This document shows, piece after piece, positions 12,022-22,746 of a DNA stretch of 64,000 nt. The notes beneath the pieces are model-generated. The model did no database searches and had not been told where the DNA came from. It saw nothing but the letters and a program-made list of their open reading frames with translations. How positions within the stretch are numbered: the stretch's first letter is position 1; each line of letters begins with the position of its first letter. Source of the DNA: Isoetes taiwanensis (Eukaryota > Streptophyta > Lycopodiopsida > Isoetales > Isoetaceae); assembly GCA_021234155.1 (NCBI GenBank), contig JAJEKV010000008.1, positions 7,772,445-7,836,444 of the forward strand, written 5' to 3'. The position numbers and the translations under genes are program-made.

Positions 12022-12228
12022 TTATATGAGACTTGTACCTCTCCCATAATTTGCCATTGCCCTAGCAAGCAACCTCATATGTAGACATTCCAGAAGCCCA
12101 ATTTTATTTTTATAGTAAGACCATTCTCTTGGTCTTTTCCTTAACTCTGAGATATGTATTGTAAGGCCTGAGTGCCAAATTATCATGCACTCATCTATAT
12201 GTGCATAGTAATTGTATGTGTGTTCCAA
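12022..12228 (-). pseudogene. Possible C-terminal tail of the RT unit
   Basis: A 68-codon minus frame (HTYNYYAHIDECMIIWHSG ... RPREWSYYKNKIGLLE ... MRLLARAMANYGRG) lies just downstream of the polymerase frames, though in a different frame. It could be a last exon or lie beyond a frameshift. The underlying DNA (12057-12250) recurs at 42305-42382 plus 45631-45735, where a LINE splits it. That shows this tail has been copied elsewhere. Confidence 0.4.
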
Positions 12229-12376
12229 TCATCACATCCACTATCAAGTTAATAAAAAACCCTGCCTCCTTCCGTAGGACAGGGGGCCATGTGGAGTTCG
12301 TCACATAATTTGGTAACAACAAGGAGAGTAGGACCTTGTTGTACCACAAGGCCCTACCCATCCTATGTTGTTGTAC

Positions 12377-13155
12377 TCACGTAATATCATGGACTAAAGT
12401 TTTAAGGAATCTTACCATGTCTTTGAAATTGTAAAGGACCCCTGGAAATAGACCCATTTGCAGCGAAGGCATCACAGCATTTATAATATCTTTTTTAGCA
12501 AATCCATTCTTACAAAATGTTTCTATGAGCTCTGCAATATCCATGGCTGCTTCAAGCATCCATGATGATCCTTGACGCTTGCACATATGGCCTACAGCTG
12601 GCTGCTTTGATAAACTTATGAACTTTGAAAGGTAACTTTGTTCTTTTGTCATATCTAGATATGCTGAAAATCCCTCTGTCACAATCAATGATCTGCAGAG
12701 AAATATTGAGGAAGTTGCATTCATATCCATATACGTCTGGATTTTCTTTGTACTTTGTTTCATCCTTGATTCCCAAAAGATCCATGTTGTATATGGTAAT
12801 GTCAGAGCCATTTGCAAAAAATTCCTTCAGGTTGCCTCCATTGATTATATTCAAATCATCAATGTATCTGGCTGCATATTGGAACCTGTAAATATCTGCA
12901 ATTCTCCCTGCATTTGCTAATTTCAAGAGGAATCTCAGCTCATACCATGCAAGATAAAGGTTGCACCAAGCTGGGCTGCAAGAAAAGCCCATGGGAATGC
13001 CTTTAATTTGTTTCCAAACATATTTTCCCATCTGTAAATAACAATGGCACAGTAACCATTCATTCATATTCTTGAACATGTTTTTGTTCATAATTTTCCA
13101 GCTAACATTCTCTTTAGATTTAAAAGATCTGACCCATTTTACCAAAACTTTCTCA
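12377..13155 (-). pseudogene. Reverse transcriptase, C-terminal half of palm and thumb
   Basis: After the insertion point (13155) the frame resumes with VLVKWVRSFKSKENVSW, then YVWKQIKGIPMGFSCSPAWC (RT motif B region) and ARYIDDLNIIN (motif C, catalytic YIDD intact). LNISLQIIDCDRG and LPFKVHKFIKAAS follow. A frameshift near 12555 moves reading to the next frame (LEAAMDIAELIETF, FAKKDIINAVM), which looks like the thumb. The GIPMG motif and the block order fit the TERT/Penelope-like side of RTs, and a family I recall from green algae and other protists, rather than LINE, Copia or gypsy RTs. The catalytic residues survive, but the insertion and frameshift make this copy inactive. Confidence 0.75.
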
Positions 13156-13612
13156 ACAACAACCAACACATAACTACCATTAACATTAATTAACACAACC
13201 ATTGGCTCCAACACATTTAAATTAAAATCCCCCTTAAACCCCCTTTCGTTTGGGTGCATATTCACACGGGGGGTGACTCCGGGCAACGAGAGCTGTTGGA
13301 TAGGCATATTCACCCCTTATTCCTTAATCTACACCGTACGTAAAGTTCCTCGTTTGTGGGGTATGCATGTATAAAATTTGCTATACTGTATAACAAGATT
13401 TGCAAAATACTATAAGGTTTCAAGCAAAATACTATATGGTGTTGATTTTGTACGTGCAAAATATAATTATAAGCGCTCTCGCTGCCCTACGTCACCCCCC
13501 GTGTGAATATGCACCCAAACGAAAGGGGGTTTAAGGGGGATTTTAATTTAAATGTGTTGGAGCCAATGGTTGTGTTAATTAATGTTAATGGTAGTTATGT
13601 GTTGGTTGTTGT
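13156..13612. repeat. Large palindrome: 137-bp inverted arms around a 181-bp loop
   Basis: The left arm runs from acaacaaccaacacataact to the ggggggtgac...gagagc end. The right arm (13475-13612) is its reverse complement with a few differences. The whole could be a MITE captured in the insert, or the terminal structure of the insert itself. Confidence 0.8.
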
Positions 13613-15207
13613 ACTAAAAAAAATTTTGGGCCCTTCGGGCCCTAAAAAAAGCAAACATACGTAAAAACATGTAAAACATGTGAAACATGTAGCAATATGT
13701 AATACGTAATATGTAATACGTAATGGTAAAAATAATATGAGTAACACAAGCTTCTAATACTAATATCTAGCATTAGCATAATGGTAGATAGATATTGAAA
13801 GGATTTTGAAGTTTAAAGGATTGTAGACATTCAAAGAAAGGGTGAGATTTTAAACCTTAGGCAATAGATCTTAGGCAGTAGATATAAAGGGAGAGCGAGT
13901 TTTTTAAGAATGGGCCTTGCTAAATATTGGTAGACATTGAAAGGAAGGGCTATAATGATGGAAATAGTTGAAGGAAAGAAACGTGAATAACGATGGCCAG
14001 ATATTAGGGCTACTTTAGGGTTTCTGCATTCGATCAGAATCGTGCCAGTGTGCCATGTGCTCTGAACAGAAAATTCTATGTTTCTGCCATCATCATCATC
14101 ATGCAGCTTTTGCTTCCAGATTCTGATTGCCATGTCTTCTGCCATCTGCATGCCATCGCTCTGCTCTGAACAAGAAAGGCATTGCCTCTGCTCTGAGATT
14201 AATCTGCAAGACAGAAGGATGAAGCAAAATAATGGCCTCTACCATCGCCACCGGGTTGCCGCCGAGATTTGCAAAGCGCCCCATCCGCCGCCTAAGCCGC
14301 CGCCATCGCCAAGTTTGCCATAGCTCTGGCCAGAAATGAAGGGACAAAGTAGAGACACGTAAAGAGGCAAGAAGGAAATCAAAACCACCAAAAGCTTGTT
14401 ATATGCATGCAAGAAATCTCCCTGCCATTGCCATAGCTTGGAGACAACGACCTGCACAAGAAGTGGAAAGAGAAGAAAGAAAAATTGTTGCCATAGCCGG
14501 ACCTGCAGAAATGAATGGAAAGGAGAAGATCATGGGAGAAGATCATGGGTTTCAGCATTCGAACATGCAGTTTACAAAAACAGATGCAAAACTGATTGGA
14601 TTGGGCCGAATCTAACTCAAGACACAGGTTCCACAGGGTTTTGCAGGGAATTTCGGCTGTGGGTTTCACTGCAAGATCTGTCTCCATCTCTCTCCATCTC
14701 GACCTTTGCATGCTAAATATCAACACACTGAAAATAAGAATATCAACACTATGTTGCCTTGAAACCCACCAGACCATGCCATGGAAACTTTGAATATGTA
14801 GCACAAACTGCTGAACTTAGCATCGGCCGCATCATCCTCTGCAAATGCACTCCAAATCTGTTTCCACTCTGATCACAAAGAACATTAATTTTCTTGCATC
14901 CTCTGCAAATGCACTCCAAATATGTTTCCACTCTGATCACAAAGAACATTAATTTTTTGCAAGAATGCCCTGAAATGCTATCACGAGACTTGCATGTTCA
15001 GCTCCTAAAATAAAAAGAGGGCTTTTGTTGTGAGCCCTTGGATGTTGGACCATTGAAAAAAAAAAGCTAAATCAACGGCTAAGAAATGGTGCACTCTAGA
15101 TGTACGCATTAGTACATCCATTCGAATACGCCATGAAATCTTAGGAAAACCTTTGTGAAAAGCGTACAAAAACACAAAAAAAACCCCCTGTTATTATGCT
15201 ACATATT
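13156..15207 (-). mobile_element. 2.05-kb insertion splitting the RT gene
   Basis: The RT reading frame stops at 15208 and resumes at 13155; removing this segment rejoins RT motif A to motif B. One end is 'gaatatgtagcataataaca' read on the minus strand from 15207. The other end is a palindromic region with arms 13156-13293 and 13475-13612 (about 137 bp each). An inverted, mostly similar copy of 13308-15207 lies at 35453-37340. Inside are a 64-bp tandem duplication (about 14826-14955), a GGGCCC hairpin (13628-13642) and no convincing transposase, so it is non-autonomous. No target-site duplication was clear. Class unknown. Confidence 0.75.
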
Positions 15208-16464
15208 CTCCTTGTATAATAAGTCAAATTTACTGTTTTCAAGCATCTGATGTTCCCAGACTAGGTCGGCAATGTCATTTATGCTTTCTATAATCCCTTC
15301 ATTTCCAAATAAAGGAATAGTTTCATAACATTTAGTTATATCTGCTGAGAATACATCATGGACTTTTATTGGCAAATTGAGGATCACATCATAAACTGAA
15401 TTTACTAACCAGCAAGGATTTACCTTATTTTGCCCCCATATCTTCAATCTGGCAGTTTTCTTGTGGCAAATAAATGGCCAGATTTCCAAGCAATTGTTTA
15501 GCACTGCAGTAACTAGATTAGATATTTTCGAAAATATCGTGTTGTGAGCATTAGTGATCCATCTGTATTCTTGTTTATGAGCTTTATACATAGCCATAAG
15601 GTATGGTAAAGTCAAATTTTTGATCATATTCTTGCCAATAAAGTCAGAAATTTCCAATTCACATAACTTTTTGACCTCATCAGGACTGCAAGAGGATTTT
15701 TCAAAGTCTGGGCTATTCAATCTCTCAATGGCTGCATCTGCAATGTGCAAAGGACAGATAAAAGCTGCATTATTACAAGCTTTGTCCACTTCTGCAACAA
15801 ATAAATTGTGGTTTAGCCAGCTGACATTTTTTTTGACATCAGGATCTCTCCATAAAAACTTCTTGTTTGGTAAGTTGCTCTTGAATTCTGTAATTTCCAT
15901 ATAAGCCAGTTGAATGAGCATGCTGCATATGTTCTGTACATCTGATTCTGTAAGATCAAGAAGATCATATTTGTGCACTAAAAAGAACTGCTTGCAGGCT
16001 AGTGTGAAGTCTTCAAGAAAGTCTTGTACAGAAAGCCCATCATCAGGGATATGGTTAAGGCCACAAGCAAAAGCATTTCTAAGTTTGGTACAGTGAACAA
16101 TCTCTAAATTTGTGGTCCTGATATGATTTATCTTTGGGTCAATAAACTTCACCAAGTTCGGGTTTGAACATGGACAATGATTTGAAGTACCATCAGCAAA
16201 TATTTTGAAAGGTTTACATACCTTATGTCTCACTTGATCAATGTATCTCCATGCAAAAGTGGTTTTGTTGACTAAATCAGTACCTCTATCCATCAAGGCA
16301 TCATATAAAACAGCATGGAAAATATTTTTAATTTTGAATTTGTCCAATGCTTTTGAGAAAAACGTAAAGTGTATAATACGTGCCTCTTTTTGCTCTTTCT
16401 CAATGTGCAAATGCTTCTTCATATTGACATCCTTGTATATACTTCTAGATTTGTCCAAATTAAC
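15208..16464 (-). pseudogene. Reverse transcriptase, N-terminal half (fingers and motif A)
   Basis: The exon opens after an acceptor at 16465-16466 (TTGTAG|GTTAATTTGG) with VNLDKSRSIYKD. The 400-odd residue frame includes a Cys pair region (NHCPCSNPNLVKF), LPYLMAMYKAHKQEYRWI (RT fingers) and VFSADITKCYETIPL (motif A, catalytic Asp present). It is cut at LLYKE by the insertion. There is no stop in about 1.25 kb, so decay is recent or constraint was recent. The next 5' segment (16510-16728) is in the same frame but separated by stops, as expected for an intron. Confidence 0.7.
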
Positions 16465-16675
16465 CTACAATATATCAAGCATGGAGTTACAACATGGGAA
16501 AGCCCAATTCTAACTTATAACATGTTTATGAAGAACCATAACAGTATCAATTTCAGAATATTTAGATAGGTTCAAAGAACCATGCCAAATGGCTATAATA
16601 TCCGTTTTCAACTTATAAAACCATGCTTGGTAAAACTTATATCCAAAAACCCAAGCATGGTGAACAAACTCAAAT

Positions 16676-18285
16676 TCAGATCTCAGATTTATCAAATTGA
16701 CTTTCCAGCACAATAGGAGAAGTTTCAATCACTGAAGTACATTTGTTTCCACCTTTGGTTATGGAGTATTCATCCATATTTGATTCTGCACAATTATTTA
16801 TCACAAGAGGTGTACCTGGTTGCATAACAGGAGACATCATTCTTCTAGGATCACTTGTAATTCTTGGAGGAAATTTTGGCATAATCTTCTTCTTAGACTT
16901 ACCAGCAGAAGTCCCACCAGCAGAATAAGATTTTGGAGCCAAAGATGGTTTGCTGCCTTGACCCTGAAATTTCAGAAAAGTTATAGGCTTTATCATTTTT
17001 TCAGAGATATCAGCGAGCTTGTCATTTCCAAATTGCAGTTTGAGGTTACTATTTGGCGCTTTAGCAAAGGCAGGGGTCATTTCAAACATGATTCTTCTGA
17101 CTTCCAAATATGAGACAAATGCAAGTACAGCAGGCCTGAAGATGCCATTAATGCATTTGGTCAGAGCAACCATCTTACCAATTGGTGAAGTACCTGGAAA
17201 AACAGTCTCTAAGTTGTTCAACAAGAACCAAATGGCATGATCAAACCATACTATTGAACAAGGACATTTTTCATTCTTCCTCATCATTCTGATATTTTTT
17301 TCACACTTGCATGTGAAATATGGGCAGTGAGTTCTCCACATTCTCTTTAAATAAAAATCCTCTCTTACCATGTTTGGGTAAGCCATATGTCCTTTTTGAC
17401 AAATTTGGATCCCTTCTCCTTTGATGCAAACCAGTCCAAAAAAATCCATATCAAATGGAATATCACCATCAATTTTGTTGAAGTATTTTTCAAGCTTATG
17501 AGCTGCTTGGTTAGCAGCATTAATTTCATCTTTTGTAATACCAGCAAGTGCACTCCAAGTATCAATGTTGATTGGAGCTAAAGCCCCAAAATTCTGACTT
17601 CTCCAAATGGCATGTTCATACATCACACTGTAGCATTCCACTGACTGCTCTGTTATTACAGGAAAACATGCAGAATTAGCTAAGTTCAGGTTTGGTACTT
17701 TATCCATACAATCAGGCTCCCTGTTTGCAGCTACATTGGACATATTGTGCTCTGTATTGTCCTCATCTGCAAAACCCTCTTCATTTAGGTCCTTGTCTGA
17801 AAAGAGACAATTATCTGTATCCTGGTTTTTTTCAGCTTTGTTATCTGTTTGGACAGTGGACTCCTCCTCAAAAGATGCAGAAATATCATTAGCATTCTCT
17901 AATGCTACCAGACCTACTAAGAAGATTCTGGCCATACTGTCTTCAAGGCAGGTCCTATTGAAAAATAGGGTGTTCACTTCACTATACACCAATTCATGGC
18001 CTCCTTGCACTTGGTATATTCAAAATTCACTTTCTTCATTTGTTGGTACATACGGAACCAGCCATTAAAGCCCAAAAAGGTGACTAGGGACTTGTTTTTA
18101 TCACAAAGATTTACCTCTTTGAACAAGATAAAGGAATGCACTTCTTTATTTCTGATACAAGCTATGATAGTCTGCACTGCTGAGCTGGGACTGTCAATGT
18201 TACATTCATTGTACTTGAGCAGCACTAACTCCTTTATCCATTGATTGTTATTGTCATCTTCTTCACTTCCAGCTTTAGAAATTTC
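16676..18285 (-). pseudogene. N-terminal region of the RT unit, cysteine-rich
   Basis: From the acceptor at 18286 the exon reads EISKAGSEEDDNNNQWIKEL. It shifts frame near 18000 into a 444-codon frame ending at 16676. That frame has an acidic stretch, LAGITKDEINAANQAAHKLE, a Cys-rich block (CPYFTCKCEKN ... EKCPCSIVWFDHAIWFLLNN) that could bind zinc, and a basic Pro/Ser/Lys linker (GKSKKKIMPKFPPRI). I do not recognise the domain. I see no GIY-YIG endonuclease. Its place directly upstream of the RT and in the same direction suggests one polyprotein. Confidence 0.5.
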
Positions 18286-18393
18286 CTATATGTATATCAA
18301 TGTTGTTAGTTTTATTCATATGATTCACACCTGAAAGAAAGTAACCATAATTAAGGTCCCTAGTATAACTAGGAAGCTGAGTAAAGAAAAAAA

Positions 18394-19680
18394 CCTTTAA
18401 ACCTGTTTTACAACAGACTTATTACCTTCTATGGACTTTTGCAAAGACCATATAAGGTACAATTGGCAGCCCTAGACCAAAACAGGTGCATGATAATCTA
18501 GGCCTTAACTAGGTTACAAGTTTTACCTTTTTGATTTGCATAATCTAAGACAATAAGGAAATCTTTAACATTATTCCATTTTACAGCAGCAAAATTCATA
18601 ATGTCAACTTACCATATACTTTGTAATTGTATCACAATCAGTGTACAACATTGTATAACTAACAATAGTTCAGAAAGAATTATAAAATCTTCATATTTTA
18701 CTTGTTTGAAACCATGCTTAGCTTCCACAGTTCTCCTTTATAAACCAGAAAACAAGCCAAGGAGTAAGAAACCCGGTTACCTGCAACGAAACCAAGTGAT
18801 TGTTAGCCATGGGATAACATCAAAAGCCGTCACAGGTAAGCTGTGGATTTCTTAGGCTCATCGCCCTTCACCTTACTTGTTAACACATTCAAAATAGAAG
18901 AAAAGATAGCATCCTGCATAAACAAATTTATCCCCAACTGTCTATAGATTTAAAATGCCGTATGAACTAGGCACATACCTAAGGTTATCCCCTGTTTTAT
19001 TGTTCCTATTCTATAGATGCATATCTCATTATATTTACCAAAACATCAGTCATGCTCTTCAAAAGCCAGCTAACCATCCTTACATGTATTTCTTTATTTC
19101 AAATAGATCTAAAACTGAACTCCATTTCTGAATCATCATGTCCTACTTGAAAAATGGTTAGATCAAAGCATTTTAGAAAAAACCAGTTAAATCTAACTTT
19201 ATTCAATGTCTGGTTTTAATATTTTTTATCCTTTCCATTATATGGCAATCCATTATCCACAAGAGCAAGATTATCGATCACTACAACCATATCTAGCAGG
19301 AAATTATGATATACATGCTGCCTACATCTTTATTTCCTTGTAAAATATTCAAGGGTCAGATTATAATGTTTATATGCTGCCATGAAATCAGATCCAGCTA
19401 TTCTTTCTATGATTATACCATCCTTACAGCAAATGCAGAATAAGAGACTTGCACTAAAAGCCTTATGAAGCATAAAATCAGAGAGATCAACTAATAGATC
19501 TATAATTTATCATTATCTATAATAGATAACAGCCTCAAGTATTATAACAATGAAAAACAACCCAAGCTTGTAAAGAATAAACCTGATGAGCTTGATGTGT
19601 GCTGATTGCTTGTGTAGAACCAGCAATTGAGTCTTTGGTAGGAGTCATGTCATTCTGCTCTCTATCTCCACTTTCCTCAA
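18394..19680 (-). repeat. Direct repeat copy 2 (upstream pseudo-LTR of the RT unit)
   Basis: Same orientation as 10114-11409 and about 99% alike by eye. It holds the last 98 bases of the putative exon (19583-19680) and the intron leading to the acceptor at 18286. It is cut on its right by the LINE that starts at 19681. Confidence 0.9.
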
Positions 19681-20297
19681 AATTATTGGGCTTCAGATGT
19701 GTCAGCTATCATGGCCGGCCATTCTAGTCAGTATAGGTGCAGATATTATTCAACTCACTTTAACCAATATATCATTGTGGTGTATTTGGAAACACCGATG
19801 CGGTGTAGCTCTTGGAGGACTGACCGCTTCTGTAACAAGGATTCAGAACAGCTTCAACATGGAGGTGGCCCTCATGGCCTTGGCCCACCACAGGAAGTTT
19901 GGCCGCAATTATAACAAGAACTTGGATAGAATTGGCAGTATAAGGGGATTCTATTCATTTTTCAAATGTAACTGGGATTTGGATTTAAACAGTGTGCAGT
20001 AAGGGGTTATGACCTATCCAGCATCTATCAGGATGCTGGATGGAGGATCTTCGTCTTCAGCGGGGTTTTCTCCTAAAGTTCTTGTTGCTTGGAACAGGTT
20101 GCTAACTCCATATAGTATCTAAGCCTGGATGAAGATGGTTTTTCCTATAGTAACCCAGGGTTAGGGAAGATTGGAGTGGTAGTTCTTAGTACAATCCTTG
20201 CCACTTACGAGTTACCCGCTTTGTGATAATTCTTTCCATCAATCCCATTTGGGGACTTCCTATGTAAATTTTTATATATTAATAATATATACTCTTA

Positions 20298-20339
<42 letters not shown>
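19681..20339 (+). mobile_element. 5'-truncated LINE 3' end with poly(A)
   Basis: A 300-base frame includes TLTNISLWCIWKHRCGVALGG, typical of the C-terminal region of plant LINE polyproteins. A 3' untranslated stretch follows, then 37 A residues at 20303-20339. The 5' end is missing, as usual for LINE insertions. It interrupts direct-repeat copy 2. Confidence 0.75.
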
Positions 20340-20340
<1 letters not shown>

Positions 20341-20441
20341 CCCTAAACGGGATCCAGATTAAGAAATCCAGTTTAATCATCTATTTACAGATAAATTTCA
20401 AGAAAGAATCTACATAAATGTTCTACCTGACCATTTTCGTG
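20340..20441 (+). repeat. 102-bp inverted repeat, left copy
   Basis: Runs from gccctaaacgggatccagat to gaccattttcgtg and is repeated inverted at 33684-33785 with one difference that I could see. Both copies are preceded by an A run on the same relative side. Confidence 0.85.
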
Positions 20442-20681
20442 GAGGTAGAAGAAATTCAGGTCACAGATCTCCAGTTTGCATGTAATAGACAACATATCTC
20501 TGCATCTTTTGCCAGCCGGCAAAACCGTCTGCCTACATGGCTGTAGCTTCGAAGTAAAGTTAAGGCTAGGGTTTCCGCACTTTAGGTTTAGCTCAACCTC
20601 CTCTGCATCTGATTGTAAATCCGGAATGCTTCCACGGCTAGGGTTACGGCAAAAAATTTCAAGCATTATGTTTACAAACAC
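20385..20681 (-). CDS. Hypothetical 98-codon ORF, possibly a captured exon
   Basis: The minus frame starts MFVNIMLEIFCRNPSRGS and contains SDAEEVELNLKCGNPSLNF. No family is recognised. Its last third overlaps the inverted repeat at 20340-20441, so it is unlikely to be a complete host gene. Confidence 0.2.
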   Translation of the reverse strand: MFVNIMLEIFCRNPSRGSIPDLQSDAEEVELNLKCGNPSLNFTSKLQPCRQTVLPAGKRCRDMLSITCKLEICDLNFFYLHENGQVEHLCRFFLEIYL

Positions 20682-20805
20682 TTAAACCATGCTTTTGCCA
20701 TTTTGGCATGCTGCCAGATGTCTCAGTTTGAGTTGCAGATATTATATCCCTCTTTGACAATTGTAATTTCACAAGCTGCATAATCCAAGAACAAACCTTA
20801 AAATA

Positions 20806-21600
20806 TCAACATTTAATCATGCCCATGGCTCTATTATTTTGTCAATTGAGTACTAAAATCCCCCAAGATGCCTAACTCAGGTTTCATTTCATGCTTCAGT
20901 TTACACTATATGCCCCAGACTGGGTATGTTAGGGACCTGCTTAGATTGGGCCACCATTAATTCTCCCAGGTGTATATCAACAAATACCATGCAAAGCCAA
21001 AGCAAACCTTCAGATGTCAACAATAAATCATGCCCATGGCACCATTGTTTTCACCATTCCATCTTAAAATCACCCAAGGTGCCATAATAGTCAATTTACA
21101 CTTCATGTCGAGTTTTCACAATATGCCATAGATAGGGCGACTTAGAGGCCAGTCAAATCGGAGCCACCATTGATTTTTCCAAGTGTTCAAATATCAACAT
21201 TTAATCATATCCATGGATCTACTGTTTTGTCAATTCAATATTAAAATCTCCCAAGGTGTCTCAATACCCAGTTTTCACTTCATGCATCAGTTTACACTAT
21301 ATGCCCCAGAGTGGGTAAGTTAGGGGCCTGTTTAGATTGGGCCAGCATTAATTTTTGCAGGCGTATATCAACAAATACCATGCAAAGCCAAAGTAAACCT
21401 TCAAATATCAACAATAAATCATGCCCATGGCACCATTGTTTTCATAATTCCATTTTAAAATCACTCAAGGTGCCATAAAACTCAATTCACTTCATGTTCA
21501 GTTTTCACAATTTCCATAGATAGGGTGACTTAGAGGCCGGTCAAAACAGGGCCACAATTAATTTTCCCAAGTGCATAAATGTAAGACCATCTTAACACCT
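20806..21600. repeat. Higher-order tandem repeat (2 units of about 389 bp)
   Basis: The anchor 'tcaacatttaatcat' or 'tcaacaataaatcat' plus 'cccatgg' appears at 20806, 21017, 21194 and 21408. The first and third copies, and the second and fourth, are most alike. This gives a two-monomer unit (about 211 + 177 bp) repeated twice. Confidence 0.8.
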
Positions 21601-22746
21601 TAGACCTCAATTGGAAAAAACTCAATCTCCAATATAGTGTACGCTAAGTAGTTCAGATTGTTTTGATCTAGGCCTAGTCTTTCTTTATAAAAAGTTCCCA
21701 TCCAATGCTTTGGGGCAAAAGTTTGTTCTTGACATATGTTCATGCCAAAATGATAGTCAGCCAAATATAAGGGAGACGGGTCATAAAATATTAAAGCTAT
21801 AAAGGGTTACTGGAGCATCATCAATACATCGACACTTTTAACTCAGACGTCTATGAGCTCGTACAGACCTAGACTTATTGCAGTATCATCATGTCGCTGC
21901 GTTAGAAGTATTTTCAATAAATTGGGTCAGACATCTATGTCCAAATAATAGTGCATGGAGAAATACCATATTCATGTCTAAGCTGCACTTCCAAGTCACG
22001 TCCATATATTCAACGTAGTTGTCCAACCAGGACCCATGTTGTACGGGCTATTTTGTACCAAATCATTGTTATCCAATTGGGTTTCGATTTATATTATGCC
22101 TTGTTCAAGGGGTCTGACCACCAACCATGGTGCTATACAGTTATAGGAAGGTGAAGCATATGCTTAGTGAGATTTATGTCACTATTGTGAACTGCAACTA
22201 ACTATTACCAATACAAGCAACGCTATGAAAAGGAAAGATAGGCCAACACTATTAACTTATCAGAGATGCAAAGATACAGTCCTGAATAAAGACTGAGAAT
22301 CCACCAAAAATTATATTTATATATCCCTACCTCCTTCCGGAAAGCAGAGTAAGGTCCTAAGAAGCATAGGGGCTGGGAGGGTCCCTATGCAATCATAGGG
22401 CCCTCCCTGCCAACTAAGTTGCATAAACATCTGTTACAATAACATGAATAAATTAAGAATGAGAATGACGATATTAAAAACATACCTCTGTTCTCATTCA
22501 GTTGAAGGTTTTGTTTAATGAAGCAGCTCATGATAAATTGTCGTGTACAACTGTGCCAAATGTCTTCCACAGGCATTAAGTTCTGTAAACATAATCTTAC
22601 TGATATGGTTTCCCAAAATTTGGGCAGAAGTATAAGGGAATAAATCCCAAGTAGTTTTCAAAACTAGGCACTGTGGCCAAGATAGAAGATATTGTATGCA
22701 ATGTATATGCAGCTAGACCAGTCAGTTATAAAGAGACATTATAAAA
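21600..22746. other. No gene recognised
   Basis: AT-rich sequence with only short frames. Nothing can be supported before the Helitron end at 22747. Confidence 0.5.

Noticed and set aside
10114-19680. An ordinary LTR retrotransposon flanked by 1.29-kb LTRs
   Set aside because: The repeats lack TG...CA ends, contain a coding exon end and an intron, and the RT motifs are not of Copia or gypsy type. No primer site or polypurine tract is next to them.
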